Below are positions 35,150 to 43,431 of a DNA stretch of 64,000 nt, piece after piece. Positions within the stretch are counted from its first letter, which is position 1. Each line of letters starts with the position of its first letter. The position numbers were made by a program, and so were the translations under genes. Below the pieces are notes generated by a model. That model worked only from the letters and a program-made list of their open reading frames with translations. It did no database searches and was not told the origin of the DNA. This stretch comes from M3007 sp046160345 (GTDB lineage: Bacteria; Bacteroidota; Bacteroidia; Chitinophagales; Saprospiraceae), in assembly GCA_046160345.1 (NCBI GenBank), contig JBJXGO010000189.1, positions 4,404-68,403 of the forward strand, given 5' to 3'.

Positions 35150-35800
35150 TCAGAAGGTGATGCTATAAGTTGCAGTGTCTCCTCTACTAAGATATAAAGA
35201 GTCCTTAAATGTAGATTGGGAAGCCTTTTCGTAGTAACTAAAAGCCCAGTACAGATTTATCTGTTCGTCAGATGTAAAGAAATAATCTACAGTATCTTTG
35301 TTATTAGGTTGACAAACAAAAGGATAGGGCTGCGTTATGATGTAGGGTAGTACACCATATTCTTCATTAAAGGTTTTGCTCTGCGCTTGCAAGAAAATTG
35401 ATTTTTCAATATTGGAACTATTCTCATAAACCATGCGCAATGTAGCATCTCGAGGGTACATTTTTATATCCAGATTATTAACTAAGCCGCTTTTGTAAGG
35501 CATGCCAAACCCAAATTTCGTTGCATACCCCCCTTTTTTTATCGTAAGGCCAGAAAAGTTCTCGCTATAGGCAATTACAATTGTGAATTTTCCATCTATC
35601 CCAGTTTTTTTTTCGTCCGTGCCTGTAGCCTGGCCACCATCCCAGACCCCATAAAATATTGTTGCTCCCTCAATGGGCATTCCTGTTTTCGCATCTGTAA
35701 TCGTACCATTAATGACTGTGTCTTTTTTCGCACATGAGACAAGTCCAATCAGGATGAGCGATAATAAAAGTAAAAAGAAGCGAATTGCTATTCTTTTCAT
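35150..35800 (-). CDS. lipoprotein with carboxypeptidase-regulatory-like domain
   Basis: A 216-residue lipoprotein: hydrophobic leader to LVSC (Cys 23), then a beta-sandwich of the carboxypeptidase regulatory type (NGTITDAKTGMPIEGATIFY, TGIDGKFTIVIAY, LTIKKGGYATKF). The remaining ~110 residues are beta-rich and of unknown type. Probably outer-membrane attached; the regulatory-like domain is usually a surface-structure module. It lies upstream of the large T9SS gene, with a well-formed promoter before it. Confidence 0.85.
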   Translation of the reverse strand: MKRIAIRFFLLLLSLILIGLVSCAKKDTVINGTITDAKTGMPIEGATIFYGVWDGGQATGTDEKKTGIDGKFTIVIAYSENFSGLTIKKGGYATKFGFGMPYKSGLVNNLDIKMYPRDATLRMVYENSSNIEKSIFLQAQSKTFNEEYGVLPYIITQPYPFVCQPNNKDTVDYFFTSDEQINLYWAFSYYEKASQSTFKDSLYLSRGDTATYSITF

Positions 35801-35845
35801 AATCGGATAAAATTTGGTGAGCGTGGAGATGTCAGAAACCTACTG

Positions 35846-35877
35846 CAAATATACTCCCCTAATCTTCAACAAACAAA
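35846..35877 (-). promoter_or_regulatory. promoter for lipoprotein gene at 35150-35800
   Basis: On the minus strand TTTG (35874-35877), 20 bases, then TATATTTG (35846-35853). Both boxes match the Bacteroidota consensus and the spacing is right; it is about 46 bases before the ATG. This is one of the two best promoters in the window. Confidence 0.65.
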
Positions 35878-35968
35878 GGAAGAATTTATGACAAAAACGG
35901 GCGAATTAACGTAAAAAGCGGAAGGAAATCTGTCAACCACTTTACCTTGCAGTCAAAATCCTCCTCTT

Positions 35969-36235
35969 ATGAACTTTGGAAAAGCATTCAAAACCGTCCG
36001 CCTCGTAAAGGGGCTAAGCCAAAAAGAAGCCGCCGCACTCGTGCATGTTGATGATCGTACGCTTCGGAATATTGAAGCAGACAAGACGCGCATCACCGCA
36101 GAACAGGTGGAGCACTTTGCCAGCATTTACAAGGTTGACCTCACCCTTATCTATGAAATGGCAAAGGAACAAGTACCTCTTCAAAACATCGTACATGAAG
36201 CCAAGCGAGATGGCATCGTGGTCAACCAAGCATAG
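35969..36235 (+). CDS. XRE-type HTH regulator, ended by amber codon
   Basis: An 88-residue helix-turn-helix protein of the XRE type: KAFKTVRLVKGLSQKEAAAL and DDRTLRNIEADKTRI form the HTH (residues ~5-60), followed by DLTLIYEMAKEQVPLQNIV. The stop is TAG at 36233-36235, but the same frame continues for 26 sense codons to TAA at 36314-36316 and reads as a plausible leucine-zipper tail (FDHLLSRLEVLETRVKELEK). The full-length regulator probably had about 115 residues, so this copy may be truncated by a nonsense change, or read through. No adjacent target is obvious. Confidence 0.8.
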   Translation: MNFGKAFKTVRLVKGLSQKEAAALVHVDDRTLRNIEADKTRITAEQVEHFASIYKVDLTLIYEMAKEQVPLQNIVHEAKRDGIVVNQA

Positions 36236-36385
36236 GATCTCGGAAAAGGTGTGTTTGACCATCTCTTGTCTCGGCTGGAAGTGCTGGAGACACGGGTAAA
36301 GGAGTTGGAAAAGTAAAATTTTTTTTGGCTTCCATTGACTGTAAATTGGTTTTCTACTCACTTGGTGGCTTGAAAACATTGACTG

Positions 36386-36422
36386 AGATTGGAGGTGCGA
36401 CTTGAAGTCGCACCTCCAATCT
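36386..36422. repeat. 37-bp perfect hairpin palindrome
   Basis: Arms of 17 bases (36386-36402 and 36406-36422, AGATTGGAGGTGCGACT and its complement) around TGA. There is no T tract, so it is not a typical terminator. It lies between the XRE gene and the convergent deiminase gene. The core GCGACT..AGTCGC resembles the element at 24311-24326. Confidence 0.75.
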
Positions 36423-36438
36423 GAGCCCTTCCCCTACC

Positions 36439-38202
36439 CTACCGCACCACCAATTTTTTCATCCTCACTTGCCCACCCGTTTGCAATCTGACGAAATAGG
36501 TGCCGGCAGCCAATTGCCCCGCATCCAAGAAATAATTGGTATTCCCCGATGGTATTTCTCCTGAAAACACCTCCTGCATCATTTGCCCCAAACTATTGTA
36601 AATCAAAATGTTACCTCCTGTTTTTACAGAGGAATTAACAGGAATAACCGTAATGGATGAAGCCGGGTTGGGATAAATATCAAGCAGCTCAGCCACCCCA
36701 AGTTCTTTCGTACCAATGCTTTGGGTCACGCAGAATTTCCACCAGCCGCTTGGAGCAGGTAGCGGGCGGACAAGTGTTTTCCCATTCACTGCAGTTGCTT
36801 CGATATAATAATAAACGGTACTTCCAGCCGGCTGTACAGGAATAGCCCCAAACCAGTCGCCGTTTGGGATGATACCCTGCCACATATCGGTACTTTGCCA
36901 TGGCAATGAAAGATCGGTTGTATAAAAGACTATTGCACCCGCAACTCCACTTCGATGCTGTATGGTTGCGTAAAGCGAATAGCTGTTGGGCGAATTGCTG
37001 TTATCCTGGCAAATTAATGGCTGATGCACAATCCGTAAGGGATCGGCGACCCCAACTTCCTTGGTTATGCAATGGATAGCACCAGATAGGCCAATAATGC
37101 TGTTGCAATCAATACCTACTACATTATAACCAGGCATGGTTTTTTGCCAGATTTGCTGAGCAATTGTATCGTATTGTAGCTCATAAAAAGGCACAATAAT
37201 GGTTTTATTGACGAAAACTGCATTTGCATAGGTCCGATAATCCCCGTTTGAATTTGGATAATGACCATTTTCCGGCGGCATTGGAATCCGGACCACTTTA
37301 TAAGGTTGTCCAAAAGAGCTTTTAAAGTTGCTCAATACATATTGGATGTTGGCTTCTATCTGCGGCCCGTCGGCAACGCCAGTTGGATATTCTCCTACCA
37401 TCAAGGTCTCTTCATCGAGCAATTTCATGTGCATGTCAATATGATGAATTTCGTCGTAAGGCAGCGAAGTCATTTTGATGTAGCGGTCAATACCCATAAA
37501 ATCTGAGAGGATTTCGTCTATCTGACTTTCTGTTTTTACGGTCACTCCATAAGGGTTTCCAAATTTATTTTCATCCAAAATAAGTTTGGAAGAAAAAGCC
37601 GTTCCCATCCCGTCTGACATAAAATTGCCACCAGTATTTACTAAATCTGTTGGAGCCGCGCTGGTGCTGTAAAGCGGAGCGTTAAAAAATGGAGCAATGG
37701 TAGTTGAAATCGTGTCGTCCTTTGGGCGTGCGGGGCGGTTATAGATCCAATCCACAAAATATAGCGAATCCACATCGTTGGCATATACGCAGTTGGGTCC
37801 ATAATCACGCACCCAAACCGAATTATTAGGAGCGATCAAAAAGGTAACATTGGTAGAAATATCTACTCCGTTTGTTGTAAGCTTATTCTTTGCCTGTGTC
37901 ACAACCGCTTGATTTTCACAACAAATCACGACCATGCACTCCAGACGGGCTGCTCTTACAATTTCTGTAAGAATTGTGGTATGGCCGATCCAGGTGATGA
38001 TAACCGCCTGCAATTCTTCCCATTCAGCCATGGTACGGACGGGCAAGGTTGGCGGAGTTGTGATGCCAATTGGAATGGGAGGTGGCGCAACCAGCAACCG
38101 TTCTGATTCAGACTGAAAATTTGGGAGTGAAAAATTTTGAGCTGTTATGCTTCCAAAGAAAAACAACAGAACTACTAAGAGTCGGGTAGATTTTGTGTGC
38201 AT
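36439..38202 (-). CDS. secreted agmatine deiminase/PAD-like protein with T9SS domain
   Basis: A 587-residue secreted enzyme of the agmatine deiminase/Porphyromonas-type peptidylarginine deiminase family. A signal peptide (1-22) is followed by the catalytic domain (~45-385) with AEWEELQAVIITW, WVRDYGPNC, VNTGGNFMSDG, the His/Asp region HHIDMHMKLLDEE and the active-site cysteine in GAIHCITKEVG. A beta domain (~390-495) precedes a type IX sorting domain (IYPNPASSITVIPV). It would hydrolyse guanidino groups of agmatine, arginine or peptide arginine outside the cell. The sorted layout parallels the secreted peptidylarginine deiminase of Porphyromonas. Confidence 0.92.
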   Translation of the reverse strand: MHTKSTRLLVVLLFFFGSITAQNFSLPNFQSESERLLVAPPPIPIGITTPPTLPVRTMAEWEELQAVIITWIGHTTILTEIVRAARLECMVVICCENQAVVTQAKNKLTTNGVDISTNVTFLIAPNNSVWVRDYGPNCVYANDVDSLYFVDWIYNRPARPKDDTISTTIAPFFNAPLYSTSAAPTDLVNTGGNFMSDGMGTAFSSKLILDENKFGNPYGVTVKTESQIDEILSDFMGIDRYIKMTSLPYDEIHHIDMHMKLLDEETLMVGEYPTGVADGPQIEANIQYVLSNFKSSFGQPYKVVRIPMPPENGHYPNSNGDYRTYANAVFVNKTIIVPFYELQYDTIAQQIWQKTMPGYNVVGIDCNSIIGLSGAIHCITKEVGVADPLRIVHQPLICQDNSNSPNSYSLYATIQHRSGVAGAIVFYTTDLSLPWQSTDMWQGIIPNGDWFGAIPVQPAGSTVYYYIEATAVNGKTLVRPLPAPSGWWKFCVTQSIGTKELGVAELLDIYPNPASSITVIPVNSSVKTGGNILIYNSLGQMMQEVFSGEIPSGNTNYFLDAGQLAAGTYFVRLQTGGQVRMKKLVVR

Positions 38203-38291
38203 GATCGAAAATGTTAGGTGAAGGACTGTTCAAAGAAAACCCATTTTTTTTACTCTAGAGATTTTTCAGCAAATAATGGCAGTATTTTTAC

Positions 38292-38325
38292 AAAAAAAAA
38301 GCGGCTCCGCATTACGCGTGCCGCT
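38292..38325 (-). terminator. terminator after Crp-type regulator
   Basis: AGCGGC (38300-38305) pairs with GCCGCT (38320-38325); nine A precede it on the plus strand, giving a T tract for minus-strand transcripts. It is about 90 bases after the regulator stop and before the deiminase gene. Confidence 0.65.
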
Positions 38326-38416
38326 CGAACAAAACCCATTCTATCGTATGAAGCAAAATTATTCTCAAAAATTCGGGCACATAGACATTTACGAAATATC
38401 TATATTTCCTGCCATC

Positions 38417-39103
38417 TCAAACGCCCAAAGGAAGTGACTGCAAATCGCGAAAAAGAATTTTTTTCCTATTGAAATACAATACGTTAGAGCGTTTCAGTTG
38501 GTTGAGCACCGCAGTTACCATTTGTCGACTGGTACCAGTAAGATCAGCGATATCCTGGTGTGTCATATTATGTTTTACCAAGGTTTCCATCCCAACCTTT
38601 CGCCCTTGTTCATGACCCATTTGGTGGAGATATTCCACAATGCGGCTGCGTGAATCTTTCAACACCACATTTTCCAACTGGCTTTCTGTGTAGCGCAATC
38701 GTTCCCCCAGAAAATGTAAAAGTGACTGGGCAAAAGCGAAATTACTTTTCATTACAGCCAGAACTGCATTGGAGTCCAACTCGAATATTTCAAGCTGATC
38801 ATCCATAGCATAGGCATAATCACGTCGAACATTGTCGCCAGTCAAACAGGATTCACCAAAAAGTCCGCCAGGACGCACTACATATTTGATGATGTCTTTC
38901 TTCTCAGCGTGAACAGCCACCTTTACAATACCTTTGAGCATAAAGTAAACTTTGTTTGCCAATTGCCCAGGTTTGTAAAGCACCGAATGTTTGCCGTAGG
39001 TTTGCACCATGGCACCGCGCTGAATGAGCGCACGTTCTTCTGGGGAAAGCACCGCAAACAGCGGGCTTGATTCAAGTACGGGGAGTGAATTTCTCGTATC
39101 CAT
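38417..39103 (-). CDS. Crp/Fnr family transcriptional regulator
   Basis: A 228-residue Crp/Fnr-type regulator. Residues ~20-140 are a cyclic-nucleotide-binding-like beta barrel (FAVLSPEERALIQRGAM, NKVYFMLKGIVKVAV, GGLFGESCLTG). Residues ~150-225 are a winged HTH with the recognition helix region MTHQDIADLTGTSRQMVTAV. There are no clustered N-terminal cysteines, so it is not an iron-sulfur Fnr sensor. It is alone, divergent from an ECF sigma gene; whether it controls that gene is unknown. Confidence 0.95.
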   Translation of the reverse strand: MDTRNSLPVLESSPLFAVLSPEERALIQRGAMVQTYGKHSVLYKPGQLANKVYFMLKGIVKVAVHAEKKDIIKYVVRPGGLFGESCLTGDNVRRDYAYAMDDQLEIFELDSNAVLAVMKSNFAFAQSLLHFLGERLRYTESQLENVVLKDSRSRIVEYLHQMGHEQGRKVGMETLVKHNMTHQDIADLTGTSRQMVTAVLNQLKRSNVLYFNRKKILFRDLQSLPLGV

Positions 39104-39239
39104 GTTCAGATTTTAGCAGAATGTGTTTAGTCGCTTTTCTGACATTAGGACAGCAGAAGACGGATTTGCCCCTATTTATTGAGCAAATAAATATTTTTTG
39201 GCAACATCTTTGCAAATCAACCGATTTAAGTAAAATCTC

Positions 39240-39298
39240 GTTTCAAAGAATAATATTTTTAATAATTCATTTTTTTATTAAAAATATTCTTTTGAAAC
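39240..39298. repeat. long A/T-rich inverted repeat before ECF sigma gene
   Basis: An imperfect inverted repeat with arms of 26 and 24 bases (39240-39265 and 39275-39298) around a nine-base loop. The outer ends are GTTTCAAAGAA and TTCTTTTGAAAC. It lies 49 bases before the GTG start of the sigma gene, so it would be in its leader or form an operator. Confidence 0.7.
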
Positions 39299-39346
39299 AA
39301 ATTAATGTTAACCATTTTAGAATAAAATTTTTTTTAGAAAAATAGC

Positions 39347-39940
39347 GTGGACACTTCGGAACAGCAATTGCTCTCTGCCCTTCGTTTTGGCAATGAAAGT
39401 GCCCTTCGGCAAATCTTTGACCGGCATTACCCATTGTTGCTCTCAGATATTTTCCGGCTAATTCCAGACGAAAGCACCTGCCAGGACATCGCCCAGGAAC
39501 TTTTTGTGGATTTGTGGAATAAGCGTGAAAGCCTTGACATTCACACCTCGCTTCGTGCCTATCTTCGTCGCGCAGCCGTCAACAAAGCACTTAATTATAT
39601 CAAAACCACTCGCCGCTTCCAATTTGAGGATACTGAAGACCTTGGGCACTTGCCCGATACAAATGCTATGGATTATCAAAAAAGGGAAACTCAAGAATCC
39701 CTTGAAGATGCCCTGCATGAAGCGATTAGGAATTTGCCCGAAAAGTGCCGCGTTGTATTCAACCTCAGCCGGTTCGAACAACTTCCTCATCGGGAAATTG
39801 CTGAGAAACTGGGCATTTCCGTCAAAACCATTGAAAACCAAATTACCAAGGCCATGAGGATACTCCGGGAGGCCCTTGGCAATCATACTGATTTGTCGCC
39901 CATTGTCATTTTCTGGTTAAAATGGCAGTTTGGAGCATAG
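39347..39940 (+). CDS. ECF RNA polymerase sigma factor (FecI-like)
   Basis: A 197-residue ECF sigma factor starting at GTG. Region 2 is around residues 20-90 (FDRHYPLLLSDIFRLI, DIAQELFVDLWNKRESL), region 4 around 120-180 (LPEKCRVVFNLSRFEQLPHREIAEKLGISVKTIENQ, read in two parts). It forms a pair with the FecR-like anti-sigma factor 64 bases downstream. In Bacteroidota such pairs usually control an adjacent SusC/SusD or TonB receptor locus, but none follows here. Confidence 0.95.
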   Translation: MDTSEQQLLSALRFGNESALRQIFDRHYPLLLSDIFRLIPDESTCQDIAQELFVDLWNKRESLDIHTSLRAYLRRAAVNKALNYIKTTRRFQFEDTEDLGHLPDTNAMDYQKRETQESLEDALHEAIRNLPEKCRVVFNLSRFEQLPHREIAEKLGISVKTIENQITKAMRILREALGNHTDLSPIVIFWLKWQFGA

Positions 39941-40004
39941 GGGATAGTCAGGCGAAAATTGTCTTAATGCCAGAAAACCGAAATGAAACTATTTGGCAAA
40001 AATC

Positions 40005-40997
40005 ATGAAAGAAAGCGAATACACACTCCTGCTCAACAAGAAATTCTCCGGGGAAATCAGCCCCGCAGAATCTTCTATGCTGGCCGAATGGCTGCGCCAA
40101 TCGCCTGAAAATGAGCAGATTGCCCTCATTCATCAAAACATTTGGGAAAAGGTCGGATCATATAGCACGACATTTTCTCCCAACCTCGATGTTGATTTTC
40201 AAAAGGTACAAGCCCGCATCCGTACACTTGAGCAACCCGCTTTGCGCGTTTCACTCGGTCAAAAACTCATGAGGATCGCAGCCGTGGTCAGTTTGTTGGT
40301 GGCGGCGCTGTTGGGCTGGCACCAATTTTCAACTCCAGTTGGCTCAGAAGTGGTTTTTTCGGCGAACAATAGTGGCCCTAAAACTTTCAAACTTTCTGAC
40401 GGCACTCGAATTTGGTTGCGGGACGGAAGCCAACTAGCTTATGATGAAAAATGGAATGGAACGGAGCGGCGGGTGACACTTAAGGGAGAAGGCTATTTTG
40501 AAGTAGAACACGATCCTGCCCACCCCTTCAAAGTAATCCTCGAAAATGGAGGTTCGGTGGAAGTCCTTGGCACCCAATTCAATATAAGTCAATCTTCCGA
40601 CCAAACAGCAGTGGTAGTACGTTCGGGCAAGGTACGGTATCGGCCAAAAGCAAGTTCTGAAGGTTCTGAGCTGATCTCCAATCAAAAAGCGGTGTTTGTG
40701 CATTCCTCTGCTCGCGTACTTGTTTCAAGTCTAAGCAGCCTCAACGAACTTTCTTGGCAAACCGGAGGGCTTGAATTTGTAAACACCCCACTAAATCAGG
40801 TAGTGCATGATCTGGAAAAATATTATGGTGTAAAAATTACATTGAGCAATCCTGCCATGGCTAATTGCCCGCACAGTGCTCCGCTCACCAGCCAGCCCAT
40901 TGAAAAGGTTTTGGAAACACTTTCCCTTACGCACCAACTAAACGTAAAAAAAATCGGGGAACAGTCGTATGAATTGAGGGGTGGTCAATGCCGTTGA
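40005..40997 (+). CDS. FecR-like anti-sigma factor
   Basis: A 330-residue anti-sigma factor. ATG at 40005 is preferred over the TTG at 39993. An N-terminal cytoplasmic sigma-binding domain (~1-85) leads to one membrane helix (about 88-106, MRIAAVVSLLVAALLGW), a periplasmic FecR domain (118-215, FKLSDGTRIWLRDGSQLAY, GEGYFEVEHD) and a DUF4974-like C-terminal domain (from ~255, LEFVNTPLNQVVHDLEKYYG). It would hold the adjacent ECF sigma factor inactive until a TonB receptor signals. No receptor gene is linked, so this is an orphan signalling pair. Confidence 0.94.
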   Translation: MKESEYTLLLNKKFSGEISPAESSMLAEWLRQSPENEQIALIHQNIWEKVGSYSTTFSPNLDVDFQKVQARIRTLEQPALRVSLGQKLMRIAAVVSLLVAALLGWHQFSTPVGSEVVFSANNSGPKTFKLSDGTRIWLRDGSQLAYDEKWNGTERRVTLKGEGYFEVEHDPAHPFKVILENGGSVEVLGTQFNISQSSDQTAVVVRSGKVRYRPKASSEGSELISNQKAVFVHSSARVLVSSLSSLNELSWQTGGLEFVNTPLNQVVHDLEKYYGVKITLSNPAMANCPHSAPLTSQPIEKVLETLSLTHQLNVKKIGEQSYELRGGQCR

Positions 40998-41020
40998 GAA
41001 AATCCGGTTTTTGTATTATC

Positions 41021-42529
41021 CTATCCTGTCATCATCGCCCACAGATCCTCGTACGGGATAATCTCCACCGCAAAAGTCTGCCCGGCTACTTGTGGCTGAT
41101 TTTTAGCCAGCACTCCCAGCTCTTTTTTGATTTTTCTTTCTGCGGTGGCTGATTTGTAGTCCCGCATGGCAAAGGCAATCAGCATATTGAGAAATGCTGC
41201 ACTACGGCGATTCATCTCGTTGTCGAGATGCCGCTTGCGATATTTTTCTAAAGCCTCTATTGATATATCCGCGGTATCAAAGGTGCCTTTTACCAGATGA
41301 TAGATAACTGGCAGGAAAATCAACGGGATGTTCATGCCCAGTTTGTCCTTGTCCAATACTTCTATTTCGTTGGAAAGTTTGCCATAACGAAAGGTGCCTG
41401 CCACCTTTTCAACATTGGCAAGTTCAAGTTTCCCCAATACTGCGAGCAGGTGTAAATAGCCCCCGTAAAGATGCCAATTGTCGCGTACTGCGCCGCCAAG
41501 GGATTCAAATTTTGGGTGCTGAGAAGCCTTTTTAAAAAGCTCTATTGCGAGAACATACTGCTTGGCAAAGAGGCAATAATGAAGATGGAGTTCATGTGTT
41601 CGGAACCAGTTAAAACTGCCTTCTTCTTCCAGGGAAAGGCAATATATTATAGTTTCTTCTGCTTGACCGTCGAATATGCGCAATTGGATCAGACAGGCAA
41701 TCTTTTGGAAGGATGTCCCAACTAAAACACCTTTATTGGTACTTGGCCTGCTTTTTAACAATTCAAGGCTTTCATTACAAATATTTAGGGCCTCTTTACA
41801 ATTGTTTACCGATAGAAATTTAATGATGCCAATTTGAGAAACATGATAATAAAACTGATACGTATCTGCTTTTTGTGCTAAGGGTTTGAGCTCGTCATAA
41901 TAGGTAGTTGCAAGTTCATGAATTTCTTCGTTAGGCGACCGGCGGACCATATAATAATTAATAAGATTCTCGAAATACTCCAAAGCGCGCATTTCAAGGC
42001 TGCGCTTTTCTTCGTATTCTCGATGAAGCTTAGCATAACGTTCGTGCATGGAAGTTGAACCTACACGCGAATACTCTCTTCTTAACTGTGACACAATCTC
42101 AGCTGTAAGCCCAATAAACTCATATTTAACAGTTTGTTCTAGCAAGCGTTCCAGTATATCAATTCCTGCTTTAATCGCTTCACGGCCAATCAAAATAATA
42201 GCCGCAGCAAAATCGCGATAGGAATTGTAAAACGCCTTTGTTCGGTCGTTGAACATGGGTTGGTTTACATCCACAAAAAACGTGGTATTGAGCAAGTTAC
42301 GCTCCAATCGGCCTTTCATGCGCAGGTAGGCTTGAGATTTTGGGCTGCCCTCTTCCCCGTACAAAAATTTGGCTGCTTCATCATCTGTATGCACCTTGTC
42401 TTTGGAAATGGCATCGTACAACATCTCCACCAGGCTACCTTCTTCCCCTGGATTGCCCAACACTTCAATATTTTTCACCTTGTTGCGGGTGATGGTTTTT
42501 GCCAAATCTTTCAGGGCATCAAAATCCAT
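41021..42529 (-). CDS. helical-repeat protein, unknown
   Basis: A 502-residue soluble, almost all-helical protein. ATG at 42529 gives the N-terminus MDFDALKDLAK; a longer frame to 42619 adds a hydrophobic, lysine-rich leader that does not look like a true start. The sequence from residue ~90 to 480 shows TPR-like helical pairs (EALNICNESLELLKSR, LAIELFKKASQHPKFESLG). No catalytic motif is visible. Related in style, not clearly in sequence, to the second helical protein at 48405-50054; such families are expanded in Saprospiraceae. Cytoplasmic scaffold is the best guess. Confidence 0.8.
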   Translation of the reverse strand: MDFDALKDLAKTITRNKVKNIEVLGNPGEEGSLVEMLYDAISKDKVHTDDEAAKFLYGEEGSPKSQAYLRMKGRLERNLLNTTFFVDVNQPMFNDRTKAFYNSYRDFAAAIILIGREAIKAGIDILERLLEQTVKYEFIGLTAEIVSQLRREYSRVGSTSMHERYAKLHREYEEKRSLEMRALEYFENLINYYMVRRSPNEEIHELATTYYDELKPLAQKADTYQFYYHVSQIGIIKFLSVNNCKEALNICNESLELLKSRPSTNKGVLVGTSFQKIACLIQLRIFDGQAEETIIYCLSLEEEGSFNWFRTHELHLHYCLFAKQYVLAIELFKKASQHPKFESLGGAVRDNWHLYGGYLHLLAVLGKLELANVEKVAGTFRYGKLSNEIEVLDKDKLGMNIPLIFLPVIYHLVKGTFDTADISIEALEKYRKRHLDNEMNRRSAAFLNMLIAFAMRDYKSATAERKIKKELGVLAKNQPQVAGQTFAVEIIPYEDLWAMMTG

Positions 42530-42626
42530 ATCAGCAAATTGTAAAAATGAATATATGAGAAATTCCTTGCATCTCCCTGTATTGAAATTGGTTTTTTTGT
42601 CCTTTTTTAAAACTGGCAAGGCAACT

Positions 42627-42842
42627 TACCTTTGTTGCAACAATTGACCAACACAAAAGTAAGACCATTTTGCAATAATATTAATCATTTAGGAACGCGA
42701 GCGTGTCCGGGGGGATTATACTCGCGCAACTGCCCAAGGTTGTAACGTTCATTGACCTATCCACAGGGGTGCTGTAGGGCTTGAGGTATTTTCATGCCCA
42801 AAATCTGCATGTATTGAAACGGACATGTTTGTCCTTTTTTTT
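42627..42842 (+). ncRNA. candidate small RNA with own promoter and terminator
   Basis: A -7 box TACCTTTG (42627-42634), an overlapping 12-base palindrome TTGTTGCAACAA (42632-42643), a hairpin CGCGAG/CTCGCG (42696-42701 with 42721-42726), and a short terminator-like hairpin GGACA-TGTT-TGTCC (42821-42834) followed by eight T. Together they suggest a transcript of about 200 bases from ~42641 to 42842. No coding frame of note is inside. The stem of the terminator is only five pairs, so this is tentative. Confidence 0.35.
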
Positions 42843-42905
42843 ATTTCGAGATGAATTGACCTTTGTGTCAGATTCAATTTTGATTCACAAAATAAACATC
42901 TCGTC

Positions 42906-43082
42906 ATGAACTTAGTATTCTTCCTACTTAGCTTCCTTTTTGCTTCTTATGCACCAACCACAATTCAAACTACAGATGACGGTGACACTACTACTACTGT
43001 AAACAATCCTGATCCAGGCAAAGGCAAGGGGGGGAAATTTAGAGATGGAGAATACATCATTTCTAATGATATTAACCCTTGA
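42906..43082 (+). CDS. 58-residue secreted peptide
   Basis: A short gene: ATG at 42906, TGA at 43080-43082. The product begins with a signal peptide (MNLVFFLLSFLFASYA) and continues with a Thr/Asp-rich segment (TTDDGDTTTTVNNPD), a Lys/Gly-rich turn (GKGKGGKFRDGEY) and a polar end. There is no cysteine and no modifying enzyme nearby. The gene is the only coding candidate in a 1.1 kb gap that ends in a strong terminator at 43432-43464, which supports real transcription. No family recognised. Confidence 0.5.
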   Translation: MNLVFFLLSFLFASYAPTTIQTTDDGDTTTTVNNPDPGKGKGGKFRDGEYIISNDINP

Positions 43083-43299
43083 GGTTCAAGACCACTAAAA
43101 TAGAAAATACACTCCCCAAAGAAATAATATTTCGGGCCTCCGCCTTTGATAATCCGCTTCGTTTAAGCATAAGAAAGTGAGATTCAATCAATTGAACCTC
43201 CCACAAATTCAGGAAGAATATACTTCCGACGATTTTTTAAATTAAAGTAACATGCAAGTTCGCTTAAAGCTTTGCTTTAAAAGATTGCAGAAATCTTGA

Positions 43300-43419
43300 A
43301 AGGCCAATTTAAACCTACAAAAACTATTTTTTAATATGCTCGGGCTTAGTCCCAACGGTTTTATCCGTATTTAATCTTACTACCGTGTGTTAAAACACGC
43401 TTTGTTGCACTTCATTTAA
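43300..43419 (+). pseudogene. possible remnant of an AraC-type HTH regulator
   Basis: Between stop codons the frame reads NLQKLFFNMLGLSPNGFIRI, stop (43372-43374), then RVLKHALLHF. The first part is close to the second helix-turn-helix of AraC regulators (patterns like LQR-F---LGLSP--FIRI-R). The frame is closed by stops upstream (43297-43299) and within, so it can only be a decayed copy. Short upstream frames, such as LPQIQEEYTSDDF near 43200, could belong to the same remnant. This is a by-eye match over about 30 residues. Confidence 0.3.
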
Positions 43420-43431
43420 ATAATCCTTTTG

